Below, one piece after another: positions 51,664 through 60,785 of a stretch of DNA of 64,000 nt (position 1 is the stretch's first letter; each line of letters opens with the position of its first letter). The notes beneath the pieces are model-generated. The model saw nothing but the letters and a program-made list of their open reading frames with translations, was not told the DNA's origin and ran no database searches. This DNA is from Paenibacillus sp. BIHB 4019. GTDB taxonomy: Bacteria; Bacillota; Bacilli; Paenibacillales; Paenibacillaceae. Where the stretch lies: contig NZ_CP016808.1 of assembly GCF_002741035.1 (NCBI RefSeq), positions 2,492,001 to 2,556,000 of the forward strand, read 5' to 3'. Both the position numbers and the translations under genes were made by a program.

Positions 51664-52497
51664 ATGACTAAAGCTGCAATAAGCACAGAAGTAACGACGC
51701 TGAATAACGGGGTGCAAATGCCGCGGCTGGGGCTTGGCGTATACTTGTCGAAAGAAGGCGATGAGGTTGAGCACGCTGTGCGTTACGCCATAGAAGCAGG
51801 GTATCGCAGCATCGATACGGCAAGCGCTTACAACAATGAAACGGGCGTAGGCCGTGCCATTGCCGAGAGTGGGATTGCGAGGGACGAGCTGTTCATTACG
51901 ACGAAGGTATGGAACCGGGACCAAGGCTATGAGACGACACTGCAGGCATTCGAAGCTAGCCGCAAGCGTCTAGGGCTCGATATCATAGATTTGTATTTAG
52001 TACATTGGCCGGTGGCGGGCAAGTTTACAGAAACGTACCGCGCGCTGGAAAAGCTTTATAAGGATGGTTACGTTCGGGCTATCGGCGTGAGCAATTTTCT
52101 GCTGCCGCATTTCGACGAGCTGCTGCCGGGCTGCGAAATTAAGCCGATGGTCAATCAGGTGGAATTCCATCCGCTGCTGACACAGCCGGAGCTGCAAAGC
52201 TTCTGCCGCGAGCAGGGCATCCAGCTTGAGGCTTGGAGCCCGCTCATGCAAGGGAATTTAGACGTGCCGCTGCTTCAGGAGCTGGCTGGCAAATACGGCA
52301 AAAGCCCGGCACAAGTCGTCATCCGCTGGGATTTGCAAAAAGGCGTTATTACGATTCCGAAATCGGTTCGAAAAGAGCGCATTATCGAAAATGGCGATGT
52401 GTTTGATTTTGAATTGACGGAAGCGGAGGTTGCGGCGATTGATGGGTTAAATGAAGGCCGTCGTTATGGCTCCAATCCGATGAATTTCAATTTTTAA
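51664..52497 (+). CDS. Aldo/keto reductase
   Basis: This 277-residue NADPH-dependent aldo/keto reductase shows the family pattern: GVQMPRLGLGVYLS near residue 15, SIDTASAYNNETGVGRAI near 50 with the catalytic Asp and Tyr, TKVWNRDQGYE, the Lys-containing strand, DLYLVHWPVAGK near 105 (catalytic His) and IPKSVRKERIIEN near 235 (cofactor binding). It resembles YvgN/YtbE of Bacillus, which reduce methylglyoxal and other carbonyls. There is an AGGAGG site. The structured repeat copy B lies immediately upstream. Confidence 0.93.
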   Translation: MTKAAISTEVTTLNNGVQMPRLGLGVYLSKEGDEVEHAVRYAIEAGYRSIDTASAYNNETGVGRAIAESGIARDELFITTKVWNRDQGYETTLQAFEASRKRLGLDIIDLYLVHWPVAGKFTETYRALEKLYKDGYVRAIGVSNFLLPHFDELLPGCEIKPMVNQVEFHPLLTQPELQSFCREQGIQLEAWSPLMQGNLDVPLLQELAGKYGKSPAQVVIRWDLQKGVITIPKSVRKERIIENGDVFDFELTEAEVAAIDGLNEGRRYGSNPMNFNF

Positions 52498-52574
52498 AGG
52501 TAGGTTGGACGGCCCGTGCATAATAGATGAAGAGTCATCGCATCCTAATGATGAATATTAGCGGGAACGGACTA

Positions 52575-52609
52575 TTGACAGTTTGAACTGTAATTGATAA
52601 AATTACAGT
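52575..52609 (+). promoter_or_regulatory. Promoter with perfect inverted-repeat operator of the Rrf2 gene
   Basis: TTGACA (52575-52580) and TAAAAT (52598-52603) are spaced 17 bases. Perfect nine-base arms ACTGTAATT (52587-52595) and AATTACAGT (52601-52609), five bases apart, overlap the -10. This is a strong site for the Rrf2 dimer encoded directly downstream, so autorepression is likely. Confidence 0.82.
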
Positions 52610-52632
52610 ACTAAACAGGGAGGCCGTTCACA

Positions 52633-53052
52633 TTGAACAGCGAATTTACAATTGCCGTACACAGTCTTGTATATTTAGCTCATTTGCCGGAAAACATGGC
52701 GAGCAGCGAAATGATTGCCGTCAACGTAGGCACTCATTCAGCCCGCGTTCGCAAGGTGATGAGCGGCTTGCGCCGCAGCGGTTATGTGGATACGCGCGAA
52801 GGATCGGGAGGCGGCTATCGGCTGACGATTGATCCGAGTGTAGTAACGCTTGCCGATGTTTACCGAGTGATGGCGCAAGGTTCGCTTATTCCAAGCTGGT
52901 GCTCGGGCGATCCGGGCATGGAGTGCGTCGTCGGCTCCAATATGAACCAGGTGATGTTCCGGATTTTTTGTGAGGCGGAGAAGCAGCTGGAATCGCATTT
53001 CAGTCACACGACCATTCAGGATGTGCTTGGCCAGATTCATGCGTGTGAATAG
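52633..53052 (+). CDS. Rrf2 family transcriptional regulator
   Basis: This 139-residue Rrf2 protein has an N-terminal winged helix (FTIAVHSLVYLAHLPENMASS, then VNVGTHSARVRKVMSGLRRSGYVDTREGSGGGYRL, the family's R-x-G-x-x-G-G-Y-x-L). Cysteines occur at 90, 98, 113 and 138. They could sense redox state or hold an iron-sulfur cluster, but the spacing is not that of IscR. It resembles YwnA-type Rrf2 proteins. It starts at TTG 52633 behind GGGAGG. A thioredoxin gene follows after 67 bases and is a likely target. Confidence 0.9.
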   Translation: MNSEFTIAVHSLVYLAHLPENMASSEMIAVNVGTHSARVRKVMSGLRRSGYVDTREGSGGGYRLTIDPSVVTLADVYRVMAQGSLIPSWCSGDPGMECVVGSNMNQVMFRIFCEAEKQLESHFSHTTIQDVLGQIHACE

Positions 53053-53119
53053 GCAACTGATTATAAAGACGGTGTGAGGGGTATTCCCTTAGCATACACA
53101 ACTGGAGAGGATGATTGAA

Positions 53120-53431
53120 ATGGCAGTAGCATTAACGAAAGACAACTTTTCATCTAACGTAGAGAGCGGCGTATCTCTGGTGGATTTCTGGGCACCATGG
53201 TGCGGACCTTGCAAAATGCAGCTTCCAATCGTTGAAGAATTGGCAACTGAGCTTGCAGGCCAAGCTACAATTGCAAAAATCAATGTCGATGAAGAGCCTG
53301 AACTGGCTTCGCAATTCGGCGTAATGAGCATTCCAACCCTTATTTTGTTCAAAGACGGACAGCCCGTTGACAAAATGGTAGGTCTGCAAAGCAAAGATGC
53401 TTTGAAAGCAAAAATCAGCAATCAACTGTAA
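53120..53431 (+). CDS. trxA: Thioredoxin
   Basis: This 103-residue thioredoxin reduces disulfides of other proteins. The active site FWAPWCGPCKM has Cys28 and Cys31, and the cis-proline is in MSIPTLILFKDG near residue 75. The ATG at 53120 with GGAGAGG nine bases upstream is preferred over the ATG at 53111, which directly abuts that site. It follows an Rrf2 regulator gene and ends at a strong terminator. It may serve as reductant for the peroxidase at 8.2 kb. Confidence 0.94.
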   Translation: MAVALTKDNFSSNVESGVSLVDFWAPWCGPCKMQLPIVEELATELAGQATIAKINVDEEPELASQFGVMSIPTLILFKDGQPVDKMVGLQSKDALKAKISNQL

Positions 53432-53462
53432 GACCTTTGGTCGCACATTGATTCAATGAAGG

Positions 53463-53507
53463 GAAGCTGCATCGCCGATGGTTCATCGGTGTGCGGCTTC
53501 TTTTTTT
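53463..53507 (+). terminator. Intrinsic terminator
   Basis: GAAGCTGCATCGCCGATG (53463-53480) pairs with CATCGGTGTGCGGCTTC (53484-53500), with small mismatches and a three-base loop, followed by seven T's. Confidence 0.82.
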
Positions 53508-53599
53508 ATTGTGCAAAAATTGTTTCAAAAGACGCAACTTCCCGCAAAGCTTGGGCGTCTATAGGATATTCAGGAATGTATTGGAGGGGGAAGCAGGAG

Positions 53600-55948
53600 A
53601 TGGGAAGCAAAAAAAGGTTGATTGCATTTGTTGCGTTGGTCGCGATAACAAGCAGTGTGCCTACCGCCGCTTTTGCAAACGGAGCGAACGTGGCGATTGA
53701 TCGCCAGACTAATCTGGCAGACCGCATTTCCGGGGAGGGCTCCATGGAAGCTGCTGAGAATGTATCGGTTTCAAAGGATAAGGCTGAGAAGCTGGCCCGT
53801 GAGCGTGTGAGTATTCCGAAGGAATATACGCTGCAGGGCGCGTCTTTGGCGGTCACTGTGCTGGCGCAGGGCAAACGCAATGTGTGGGGGCTTGATTTCG
53901 TTAAGAAAGTGAATGGCAAGCATAAGGGCAGCATTTATGTGCAAATTGATGCTGACGGCGGTCAGTTGCTTGCTTTTAGCTCCTATTTAGAAAATGCAAG
54001 CTCCAAGCCGACGTATCCGCTCAAGGTAGAGCGTTCGGCTGCCCAGGATATTGCTGCTTCCTTCATGAAGCAAATTGCTGCTTCGTACGCAGACCAGGTG
54101 CGCTACAACCCCGAATACGGGGCTCAGGTGCTTCCCCCACTGACAGGCGAGGTAGTTCATAAAATTCGCTATGACCGAATCATTAATGATATTCCTTATG
54201 TAGACAACTATATTGAACTCGATGTGGACAGCGAAGGCCATATTACTAATTATAAATTGCAATGGGACGACACGCTGCAGTTTCCAAAAGCAGACTCGCG
54301 CATTACGCTAGCTGAGGCCAATGCCAAGCTTCGTGAGCTTGCCCAGCCCGAGCTGCAATACATTGTGCCCTATAGCCCGCAAGGCCAGCGTTTCCCAATG
54401 CTTAGCTACGAGATGGGCAGTCTGGCGATTGATGCACTCGATGGCTCGCTGATTAAGAAGCTATACGATCAGACAAGCAGCGTATCCGCTACTCCAATTG
54501 CGCCAGCAGCGCTTGGCGAAGCGCCCAAAGCAGGCAATATGACGGACAAACAGGCGATTGCGCTTGTAGAGACTTCTTTCAAGCTGCCAACAGGCGCTGT
54601 GCTGTCCAATTCGAGCTACAATGAGTACAACGACGATACAACAGGCCATAACGAATCGTATTGGAACCTCAATTGGACGACGAAGAGCGGATCTAGAGAG
54701 ACCGGCTCTGTATCGGCCACTGTGGACAGCAAGACGGGGATTATTCGCAGTTATTATGCCTATTCTTACGATGGCGGGGATACTTCGGTAAAGCCTTCCT
54801 TGACCTACGAGCAGGCGGAGAAGATTGCAACCGATACGGTGAAAAAGCAGCTTTCTTGGGCGGCTGACCAGCTTTACGTTGTAAAGCCTGATCCGAAGCA
54901 GTACAGCGATGCGCCAGCAGGCACGATTAATTCCTATTATATTTCCTTTGTCCGCAAAATTCAGGGTGCTACGGTGTCCTACGATCGGGTCAATGTCAAT
55001 GTCGATGCCCGGACGAATGAAGTGACGATGTATGACGCCCAGCTCGCTTCCTTCAACTACCCGGCGCAAGCACCCAAGGTTATTGAGAAAAAGGAAGCGA
55101 TTGAAAAATGGCTTAGCTACTATCGTACAGAGCTGACTTATTATGTAGAGCGGGAATATTCCCTCCAAGGCCAGCCGATCCCTATTGATAAATATAACCT
55201 GATGCTGGCGGCTGGCGAGCTGGATTCCGAGCAGGTGGAAAGCAAGACGGATGTGAAGCTTGTTTACCGCCTTGTGCCGGCTGCGATTGATGAATCCGTA
55301 TTCCTGGATGCCCAAAGCGGGCAATGGCGGAATCGCGAAAGTGGCGAGGTTACGGCGTTAGAGAAGCCTAAGGCGCTTGATGTCGAAGGCCACTGGGCGC
55401 AGCGCCAGCTGGAGCTGATGGTTGCCTACAAGGCGCTGGATGTGAAGGATGGCAAGGTGCGTCCAAATGCGATTGTGACACGCGGCGAATTGATTAAAAT
55501 GCTCGTGCTTGCTATGAATAGCGGCCGTGGGCCGGTTGTGATGGCGAATGCTGAATCGGGCAGTGCGGCTTTTAGCGATGTAGCGGCGGGTTCAGGCTAT
55601 TATGTATATGTCCAAAGCGCGCTTGAGCAAAATCTGATTGATATTGGCGACGGCACCTTTAATCCGGCAGGCGAGGTAGACCGTGAGGAAATGGCCGAGC
55701 TGATCGTCCGGGCATTGGGCTACAATACGCTGGCAAATTATGACCAGCTGTTCAATATCAATTTTAAAGATGCGGACAAAACAGAGAAAAAAGGCCAGGC
55801 GGCAATCGTGGTCGGCCTCAACATTATGTCGCTGTCGGACGGAAGCTTCCTTCCGGAACGTAAGGTGACGCGGGCCGAGGCGGCGACGGCATTTTTCCGT
55901 TACCTGCAAACGCGGGCGGATTTAAAGGAAGCGCCGATTCGCAACTAA
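53600..55948 (+). CDS. Secreted YcdB/PepSY-like protein with C-terminal S-layer homology domains
   Basis: This 782-residue surface protein has a signal peptide (MGSKKRLIAFVALVAITSSV..., cleavage near AAFA, residue 26). Two or more YcdB/YcdC-like modules with PepSY-type beta-helix-beta pattern follow (VWGLDFVKKVNGKHKGSIYV near 95; LNWTTKSGSRETGSVSATVD near 360). Three SLH-like segments close the protein (DVEGHWAQRQLELMVAYKAL; FSDVAAGSGYYVYVQSALEQ; LPERKVTRAEAATAFFRYL), which anchor it to wall polysaccharide. Start ATG 53600 has GGAGGGGG nine bases upstream; the open frame extends upstream through the terminator and is not coding there. The role is unknown; PepSY modules often inhibit proteases or sense the wall. 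Confidence 0.88.
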   Translation: MGSKKRLIAFVALVAITSSVPTAAFANGANVAIDRQTNLADRISGEGSMEAAENVSVSKDKAEKLARERVSIPKEYTLQGASLAVTVLAQGKRNVWGLDFVKKVNGKHKGSIYVQIDADGGQLLAFSSYLENASSKPTYPLKVERSAAQDIAASFMKQIAASYADQVRYNPEYGAQVLPPLTGEVVHKIRYDRIINDIPYVDNYIELDVDSEGHITNYKLQWDDTLQFPKADSRITLAEANAKLRELAQPELQYIVPYSPQGQRFPMLSYEMGSLAIDALDGSLIKKLYDQTSSVSATPIAPAALGEAPKAGNMTDKQAIALVETSFKLPTGAVLSNSSYNEYNDDTTGHNESYWNLNWTTKSGSRETGSVSATVDSKTGIIRSYYAYSYDGGDTSVKPSLTYEQAEKIATDTVKKQLSWAADQLYVVKPDPKQYSDAPAGTINSYYISFVRKIQGATVSYDRVNVNVDARTNEVTMYDAQLASFNYPAQAPKVIEKKEAIEKWLSYYRTELTYYVEREYSLQGQPIPIDKYNLMLAAGELDSEQVESKTDVKLVYRLVPAAIDESVFLDAQSGQWRNRESGEVTALEKPKALDVEGHWAQRQLELMVAYKALDVKDGKVRPNAIVTRGELIKMLVLAMNSGRGPVVMANAESGSAAFSDVAAGSGYYVYVQSALEQNLIDIGDGTFNPAGEVDREEMAELIVRALGYNTLANYDQLFNINFKDADKTEKKGQAAIVVGLNIMSLSDGSFLPERKVTRAEAATAFFRYLQTRADLKEAPIRN

Positions 55949-56011
55949 GAGCTGAAAGCTATCCCTAGCTCAGCAATTCGAGGCATAGCCTACGGGAAGC
56001 AATGAACAACG

Positions 56012-56065
56012 GAAGAGCCTTCGGCCAAGCAGCTAATTGGCTGGAGGCTCTTCTGTGTTCTTTTT
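56012..56065. terminator. Intrinsic terminator
   Basis: GAAGAGCCTTCGGCCAA (56012-56028) pairs with TTGGCTGGAGGCTCTTC (56037-56053), with two mismatches and an eight-base loop, followed by TGTGTTCTTTTTT. It lies before the small convergent gene. Confidence 0.8.
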
Positions 56066-56095
56066 TACCGGAAGAATAGATGGGTTTAGGGATGG

Positions 56096-56239
56096 TTAGT
56101 CGGTTTTTTTCTTCTTGTCTGTGAAGTTGGATACGGATTTCGTATCCTTAATGTTATCGTTTACGAATGCCATGTCCTGATTTTTCGCATGCATTTTCGT
56201 TGTGCCTTTGTAATTGCCTTTATGAGTGTTGTTTTCCAC
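56096..56239 (-). CDS. Small lysine/asparagine-rich protein of unknown function
   Basis: This 47-residue protein is read from GTG at 56239, behind a perfect AGGAGGTG site, to TAA at 56096-56098. It is very hydrophilic: it begins MENNTHKGNYKGTTKMHAKN, has a middle ...QDMAFVNDNIKDTKSVSNF and ends in a lysine run (DKKKKTD). There is no cysteine and no hydrophobic core, so it is probably unstructured. Size and composition recall small basic spore or DNA/RNA-associated proteins of Bacilli, but I cannot match one. The ribosome site is strong evidence for translation. Confidence 0.68.
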   Translation of the reverse strand: MENNTHKGNYKGTTKMHAKNQDMAFVNDNIKDTKSVSNFTDKKKKTD

Positions 56240-56431
56240 GGCGCTTCACCTCCTGACTGCGGGTAACCCCAGCTATAGTATGACCGAAGCGTTCTGAAGC
56301 ATGCGTGAAAAAAAGGACATGAGGGGCTGCAAAACGGAGTTGTACAAGCATAATAATGTATAAATCATAATTCCATGTGTGTATTCGCTGCTAGTCATTT
56401 TGTGGCTCTGTTAGCTGTGTTTCCATCAAGG

Positions 56432-56854
56432 TTACAAGGTGCATACAACGATTTCGATTTCCGTCTCAGCAAAAACATTTTTAATAATTTCTTTGACTTG
56501 CCCCCATTGCAGTTTATCGAGTCCGCAACCGATTTGCGGCATGGCGAGCTGGGTGATGCCCTCCTGCAAGCAAATGTCCTTCATGGATACGATGGCTTGG
56601 GTAAGCGTTTGATAGGTGGGCTTGTGAAAATATTTTGTTTTTGTAACTAAATTCAAAGCTCTGTCGACTTTATAGCAGGTTCCTACAGCTAATGGGCTAT
56701 TGTCAGCCATATTTTGCAAGGGTTTGAGTTTAAAATGTTTACGGAATAAAACGGCGATTCCAGCGCCCATTTTAGCATCGGCAGAAATGCAATGGGCAAG
56801 GCAATAGGTTTCTGGCATCGTAAATAAGTCCTTTTTCATTTCGGTAAAATGCAT
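56432..56854 (-). CDS. Macrodomain ADP-ribose hydrolase, TARG1/OARD1-like
   Basis: This 140-residue stand-alone macrodomain closely resembles human TARG1, which releases ADP-ribose from glutamate/aspartate and deacylates O-acyl-ADP-ribose. Conserved blocks are CLAHCISADAKMGAGIAVLF near residue 18, VTKTKYFHKPTYQTL near 70 and AMPQIGCGLDKLQW near 105. By alignment from memory, TARG1 catalytic Lys84 and Asp125 (41 apart) correspond to Lys72 and Asp113 here (also 41 apart). No ADP-ribosyltransferase is adjacent. The bacterial role could be repair of DNA or protein ADP-ribosylation. Confidence 0.9.
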   Translation of the reverse strand: MHFTEMKKDLFTMPETYCLAHCISADAKMGAGIAVLFRKHFKLKPLQNMADNSPLAVGTCYKVDRALNLVTKTKYFHKPTYQTLTQAIVSMKDICLQEGITQLAMPQIGCGLDKLQWGQVKEIIKNVFAETEIEIVVCTL

Positions 56855-57084
56855 GTAACGTCACTCCTCTGCTCTGATTTTATCACAAGGTCAAAGCGGC
56901 GGGGATTAATCGGCGGAAATCAGACAAAAGCTATGGGAAGAAATAAACAGCAAATATGAATTTGAATACGGATTCTAATTTAATGCTCTTGCCCGAACGC
57001 TGGCTGGAACAGGGTGTATGAACACCACAGCAGGGGCATTTTGCTAAGCGGGTAAGCGAACTCGCCCTTTTATTGTTTATACGC

Positions 57085-57096
57085 ATCGGGTATAAT
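57085..57096 (+). promoter_or_regulatory. Candidate promoter -10 of ychF
   Basis: TATAAT at 57091-57096 lies about 40 bases before the ychF start. The -35 (TTTTAT near 57068) is weak. Confidence 0.45.
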
Positions 57097-57137
57097 GACG
57101 AGAGCTTGTTACTTCGGAAAATGGGGTGTCTTTACGC

Positions 57138-58238
57138 ATGGCTTTAAAAGCTGGTATCGTAGGCTTGCCGAATGTCGGCAAATCGACTTTGTTTAATGCA
57201 ATTACGCAAGCGGGTGCTGAATCCGCTAACTATCCTTTTTGTACAATTGATCCTAACGTTGGTGTTGTAGAGGTGCCGGATCCGCGTCTGAACAGGCTCG
57301 TTGAGCTTGTAGTGCCGAAAAGCATCGTGCCTACAGCATTTGAGTTTGTTGATATTGCCGGTCTGGTAGCAGGCGCGAGCAAGGGCGAAGGGCTTGGCAA
57401 CAAGTTTTTGGCGCATATCCGTGAAGTCGATGCGATTGTTCATGTCGTTCGCTGCTTCCAAGACGAGAATATTACGCATGTAGCGGGCAAAATCGACCCG
57501 ATCGACGATATTCAGACGATTAATCTGGAGCTTATATTGGCGGATATTGATTCCGTTGATAAAAAGATCGAGCGCTCCCGCAAAAATCTCAAGGGCGGCG
57601 ACAAAAAAGTTGTGCAAGAGGTTGAAGTGCTTGAGCGTGTAAAAGAAGCGCTCTACAATGATATGCCAGCGCGCAGCCTGGAGCTGTCCGAGGATGAGAA
57701 GCTGCTCATTCGCGATCTTCACTTGCTGACAATGAAGCCTGTGCTTTATGCAGCCAATGTAAGCGAAGCTGAAGTGGCTGACACGGACAATAACGAATTC
57801 GTTAATAAAGTTCGCGAGTTCGCTGCTGCTGAAAATGCAGAAGTGGTGCCTATTTCCGCGCGCGTTGAGGAAGAAATTGCCGAGCTGGAAGGCGAAGACA
57901 AGGCGATGTTCCTTGAGGAGCTTGGCCTTGCGGAGTCGGGCCTTAACCGTCTGATTCGTGCGGCGTACAAGCTGCTTGGCCTTTATACGTATTTTACGGC
58001 AGGCGTGCAGGAAGTTCGCGCTTGGACGATTCGCAGCGGAACGAAAGCGCCGCAGGCAGCTGGCGTTATTCATACGGATTTTGAGCGTGGCTTTATTCGC
58101 GCCGAGATTGTATCGTTTGACGATTTGTCTGCTGCCGGTTCGATGAACGTGGCGAAAGAGCGTGGCCAGGTTCGCCTGGAAGGCAAAGATTATGTCGTAA
58201 AAGACGGCGATGTTATCCATTTCCGCTTTAACGTTTAG
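57138..58238 (+). CDS. ychF: YchF ribosome-associated ATPase/GTPase
   Basis: This 366-residue Obg-related protein of the YchF/OLA1 family hydrolyses ATP rather than GTP and binds ribosomes. G1 is [11 protein letters not shown] near residue 9, G3 DIAGLV near 70, and the G4 position reads NVSE ([10 protein letters not shown]) rather than NKxD, which explains the ATP preference. The C-terminal TGS domain begins near [17 protein letters not shown] (residue 290) and ends [13 protein letters not shown]. The ATG at 57138 follows GGGGTG at nine bases; a GTG at 57126 lies inside that site and is rejected. Confidence 0.94.
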   Translation: MALKAGIVGLPNVGKSTLFNAITQAGAESANYPFCTIDPNVGVVEVPDPRLNRLVELVVPKSIVPTAFEFVDIAGLVAGASKGEGLGNKFLAHIREVDAIVHVVRCFQDENITHVAGKIDPIDDIQTINLELILADIDSVDKKIERSRKNLKGGDKKVVQEVEVLERVKEALYNDMPARSLELSEDEKLLIRDLHLLTMKPVLYAANVSEAEVADTDNNEFVNKVREFAAAENAEVVPISARVEEEIAELEGEDKAMFLEELGLAESGLNRLIRAAYKLLGLYTYFTAGVQEVRAWTIRSGTKAPQAAGVIHTDFERGFIRAEIVSFDDLSAAGSMNVAKERGQVRLEGKDYVVKDGDVIHFRFNV

Positions 58239-58383
58239 ATTTTTCACAGAAGAGGGAGCTTTCGATCTGCTATTTAAGCGGATTCGGAGGCTCCTTCGTC
58301 TAGGTATGCGAACTTAATAAGCGGAAAAGTAGAAAACTGGGCGCGGCGGCAGTAATTCGCTTGTCGATAGAATGCTGCGCATA

Positions 58384-58392
58384 TGTTATAAT
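58384..58392 (+). promoter_or_regulatory. Extended -10 promoter of prfA
   Basis: TGTTATAAT (58384-58392) is a perfect extended -10 about 35 bases before the prfA start. TTGTCG upstream (58361) is a poor -35 at 20-base spacing. Confidence 0.6.
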
Positions 58393-58427
58393 GGAGTATC
58401 AAAGTGTGATAACAGAGGTGAATGATG

Positions 58428-59498
58428 GTGTTGGACCGTTTACAAGCACTGGCTGATCGTTACGAGAAGTTGAGTGAGCTGCTGTGTGATCCAGATGTAG
58501 CAAGTGATCCGAAGCGTCTGCGGGAATATTCCAAGGAGCAGTCCGATCTGCAACAATCTTATGAAGCTTATACTGAATATAAACAAGTGTCGGAGCAGTT
58601 GGACGATGCGAAGGTTATGCAGGGCGAGAAGCTGGATGATGAAATGCGCGAGATGGTCAAGATGGAGATTGATGAGCTGTCTGACCGCAAGGAAGAGCTG
58701 GAAGAAAAAATTAAAATTTTGCTTCTGCCGAAAGATCCGAACGATGACAAAAACGTTATCGTGGAAATTCGCGGCGCAGCTGGCGGCGATGAAGCGGCTT
58801 TGTTCGCTTATGAGCTGTACCGCATGTACACGAAGTTTGCGGATACGCAAGGCTGGCGTGTAGAGCTGATGGATTTTAATGAAAATGACTTGGGCGGCTT
58901 TAAAGAGGTTATTTTCATGATTACGGGCAAAGGCGCCTACAGCAAGCTGAAATTCGAGAGCGGCGCTCATCGGGTACAGCGTATTCCGGTAACGGAATCA
59001 GGCGGCCGTATTCATACGTCCACCTCAACCGTTTCGGTTATGCCGGAGGTTGAGGAAGTGGAAGTCGAGATTTTCGACAAGGATATTCGGGTAGATACGT
59101 TCTGCTCCAGCGGCGCAGGCGGCCAGTCGGTTAATACGACAAAATCCGCTGTCCGGGTGCTTCACGTACCGACGGGCATTATGGCGACTTGCCAAGACGG
59201 CAAATCGCAAAATGAGAACAAAGCCAAGGCGTTGCAAGTATTGCGTGCGCGTATTGTCGATGTACAGCGTCAAGAGGAAGAAGCAAAATATGCTGGCGAG
59301 CGTAAAAGCAAAGTCGGAACGGGCGACCGCAGTGAGCGGATTCGCACGTATAATTTCCCGCAGAGCCGCGTGACGGATCACCGTATTGGTCTTACGCTGC
59401 ATAAGCTGGATTCGGTTATGAACGGCGACATGGCGGAAATTATTTCGTCGCTGACGATTGCTGAGCAAGCCGACATTATGGAGAGAGAACTGAACTAA
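58428..59498 (+). CDS. prfA: Peptide chain release factor 1
   Basis: This 356-residue class I release factor terminates translation at UAA and UAG. Motifs: [13 protein letters not shown] near residue 110, [15 protein letters not shown] with the tripeptide stop-recognition loop Pro-Val-Thr near 185, and the universal GGQ in [17 protein letters not shown] near 227, whose glutamine is methylated by PrmC encoded downstream. I choose GTG 58428 because it aligns with the Bacillus start and has AGAGGTG at suitable spacing; ATGs at 58422 and 58425 are too close to that site. The order prfA-prmC-spoIIR matches Bacillus. Confidence 0.94.
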   Translation: MLDRLQALADRYEKLSELLCDPDVASDPKRLREYSKEQSDLQQSYEAYTEYKQVSEQLDDAKVMQGEKLDDEMREMVKMEIDELSDRKEELEEKIKILLLPKDPNDDKNVIVEIRGAAGGDEAALFAYELYRMYTKFADTQGWRVELMDFNENDLGGFKEVIFMITGKGAYSKLKFESGAHRVQRIPVTESGGRIHTSTSTVSVMPEVEEVEVEIFDKDIRVDTFCSSGAGGQSVNTTKSAVRVLHVPTGIMATCQDGKSQNENKAKALQVLRARIVDVQRQEEEAKYAGERKSKVGTGDRSERIRTYNFPQSRVTDHRIGLTLHKLDSVMNGDMAEIISSLTIAEQADIMERELN

Positions 59499-59547
59499 CT
59501 GAAGTGCTTTCCCAAGATGGCTGCCGGATCAGGCATGCTGCGTGAAG

Positions 59548-59590
59548 AGGCAGGATTTTCGAGCATCAGTGCTTGGAGACCCTGCCTTTT
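59548..59590 (+). terminator. Terminator-like hairpin between prfA and prmC
   Basis: AGGCAGG (59548-59554) pairs with CCTGCCT (59581-59587), with an inner GAGC/GCTT helix, followed by TTTATG. It probably only attenuates read-through into prmC. Confidence 0.5.
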
Positions 59591-59650
59591 ATGCGGCTAT
59601 GCGTTTTATTGGCGGGCATTTAGGGAAGTAAAGAAAGGGACGTTGGATAC

Positions 59651-60736
59651 ATGGGCGACAATAGCAAGGAGTGGAAGGTTTTGCTGCCTTGTACCATTAG
59701 AGAAGCCTGCTTGCAGGCTTCTTCGTTTTTGGCGGGGCAGGGCGTCGAGGAGCCGCGCAATAATGCGGAGCTGCTGCTCCTGCATCTGCTGGGCATCGGC
59801 CGCATGGAGCTGCTGCGAGACGGCGGCGATTCTTTTCCGAGCGAGCTTGCTCCAGCATGGGACGAGCTCATTCGGCGTAAAGGGAATGGCGAGCCGGTGC
59901 AATATATCATCGGCGAGCAGTGGTTCTACAGCAGGCCGTTTGCGGTTACGCCGGCCGTGCTGATTCCGCGGCCCGAGACGGAGCTGCTCGTCGAGGCTGT
60001 GCTTGAGGCGGCGGATCGCCTGTGGCCGGAATCGGCACAGGCGGACGCAGAGGGCGCGCCAGCGGAAGGCGCGGCCGAGGCGGGGGATGCCGCTGCGAGC
60101 AATAGCGCTAGCGAGCAGGCGGAGCAGGAGGGAGAGTCAGCGATAGCGGCTGGCTCGGCTAAGGGCTTGGCTGCGCGGCCGACGGTGCTTGATGTCGGCA
60201 CGGGCAGCGGCGCCATCGGCGTGACGCTGGCTGCGCTGCGTCCGCTCTGGCGCGTATGCGCGTCCGATCTTTCGCCGGACGCGCTGGTTGTCGCCCGCAC
60301 GAATGCGGCCCGCCATGGAGCGGCGGGCCGCATGGCGTTCGTGCAGGGCGACCTGCTGGCGCCGTTCCTCGGAACGGGCGGCGCCGCCGCAGCCCAGGCA
60401 CTCGGCGCGGAAGACCTCCGCGTCGATGTGCTGGTATCTAATCCGCCGTATATACCGGCGGATGACCTCCCTGGCTTGCAGCGCGAGGTGCGGGATTACG
60501 AGCCGCACCTCGCGCTGGATGGCGGAGCGGACGGGCTAGACCCGTACCGCCGCATGGTAGAGCAGCTGCCGCTGCTGAGGCAAATGCCGCGCATCGTCGC
60601 TTTCGAGCTGGGCATGGGCCAAGCGGAAGCGGTGGCGGAGCTATTAAGGAAAGCGGATATGTGGGACGAGGTACGGACGATTACAGATTATGGCGGCATT
60701 GACCGCCATGTTATTGCGGTGCGTACCAACGGGTAG
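59651..60736 (+). CDS. prmC: Release factor glutamine methyltransferase
   Basis: This 361-residue SAM-dependent enzyme methylates the GGQ glutamine of release factors. An N-terminal helical domain (about 1-90) is followed by IIGEQWFYSRPFAVTPAVLIPRPETELL, the SAM site VLDVGTGSGAIGVTLAAL near 185, and the catalytic NPPY in LVSNPPYIPADDLPG near 265. Usual PrmC is about 285 residues. This one carries an insertion of roughly 55 residues of Ala, Glu, Gly and Ser (about 125-180) between the first conserved block and the SAM site, plus a short GGAAAAQ run near 245. The insertions do not touch the motifs, so activity should be kept. Confidence 0.93.
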   Translation: MGDNSKEWKVLLPCTIREACLQASSFLAGQGVEEPRNNAELLLLHLLGIGRMELLRDGGDSFPSELAPAWDELIRRKGNGEPVQYIIGEQWFYSRPFAVTPAVLIPRPETELLVEAVLEAADRLWPESAQADAEGAPAEGAAEAGDAAASNSASEQAEQEGESAIAAGSAKGLAARPTVLDVGTGSGAIGVTLAALRPLWRVCASDLSPDALVVARTNAARHGAAGRMAFVQGDLLAPFLGTGGAAAAQALGAEDLRVDVLVSNPPYIPADDLPGLQREVRDYEPHLALDGGADGLDPYRRMVEQLPLLRQMPRIVAFELGMGQAEAVAELLRKADMWDEVRTITDYGGIDRHVIAVRTNG

Positions 60737-60785
60737 GCAGGATGAATAATCTCCCTTGTGAAGCACACCTGCGGCATGCCACTTC

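Noticed and set aside
57144..58247. 367-residue minus-strand frame within ychF
   Set aside because: Same reasons: complete antisense overlap with a universally conserved gene and no start signal.
59517..59963. 148-residue frame between prfA and prmC
   Set aside because: Overlaps the conserved N-terminal half of PrmC in another frame and has no ribosome site.
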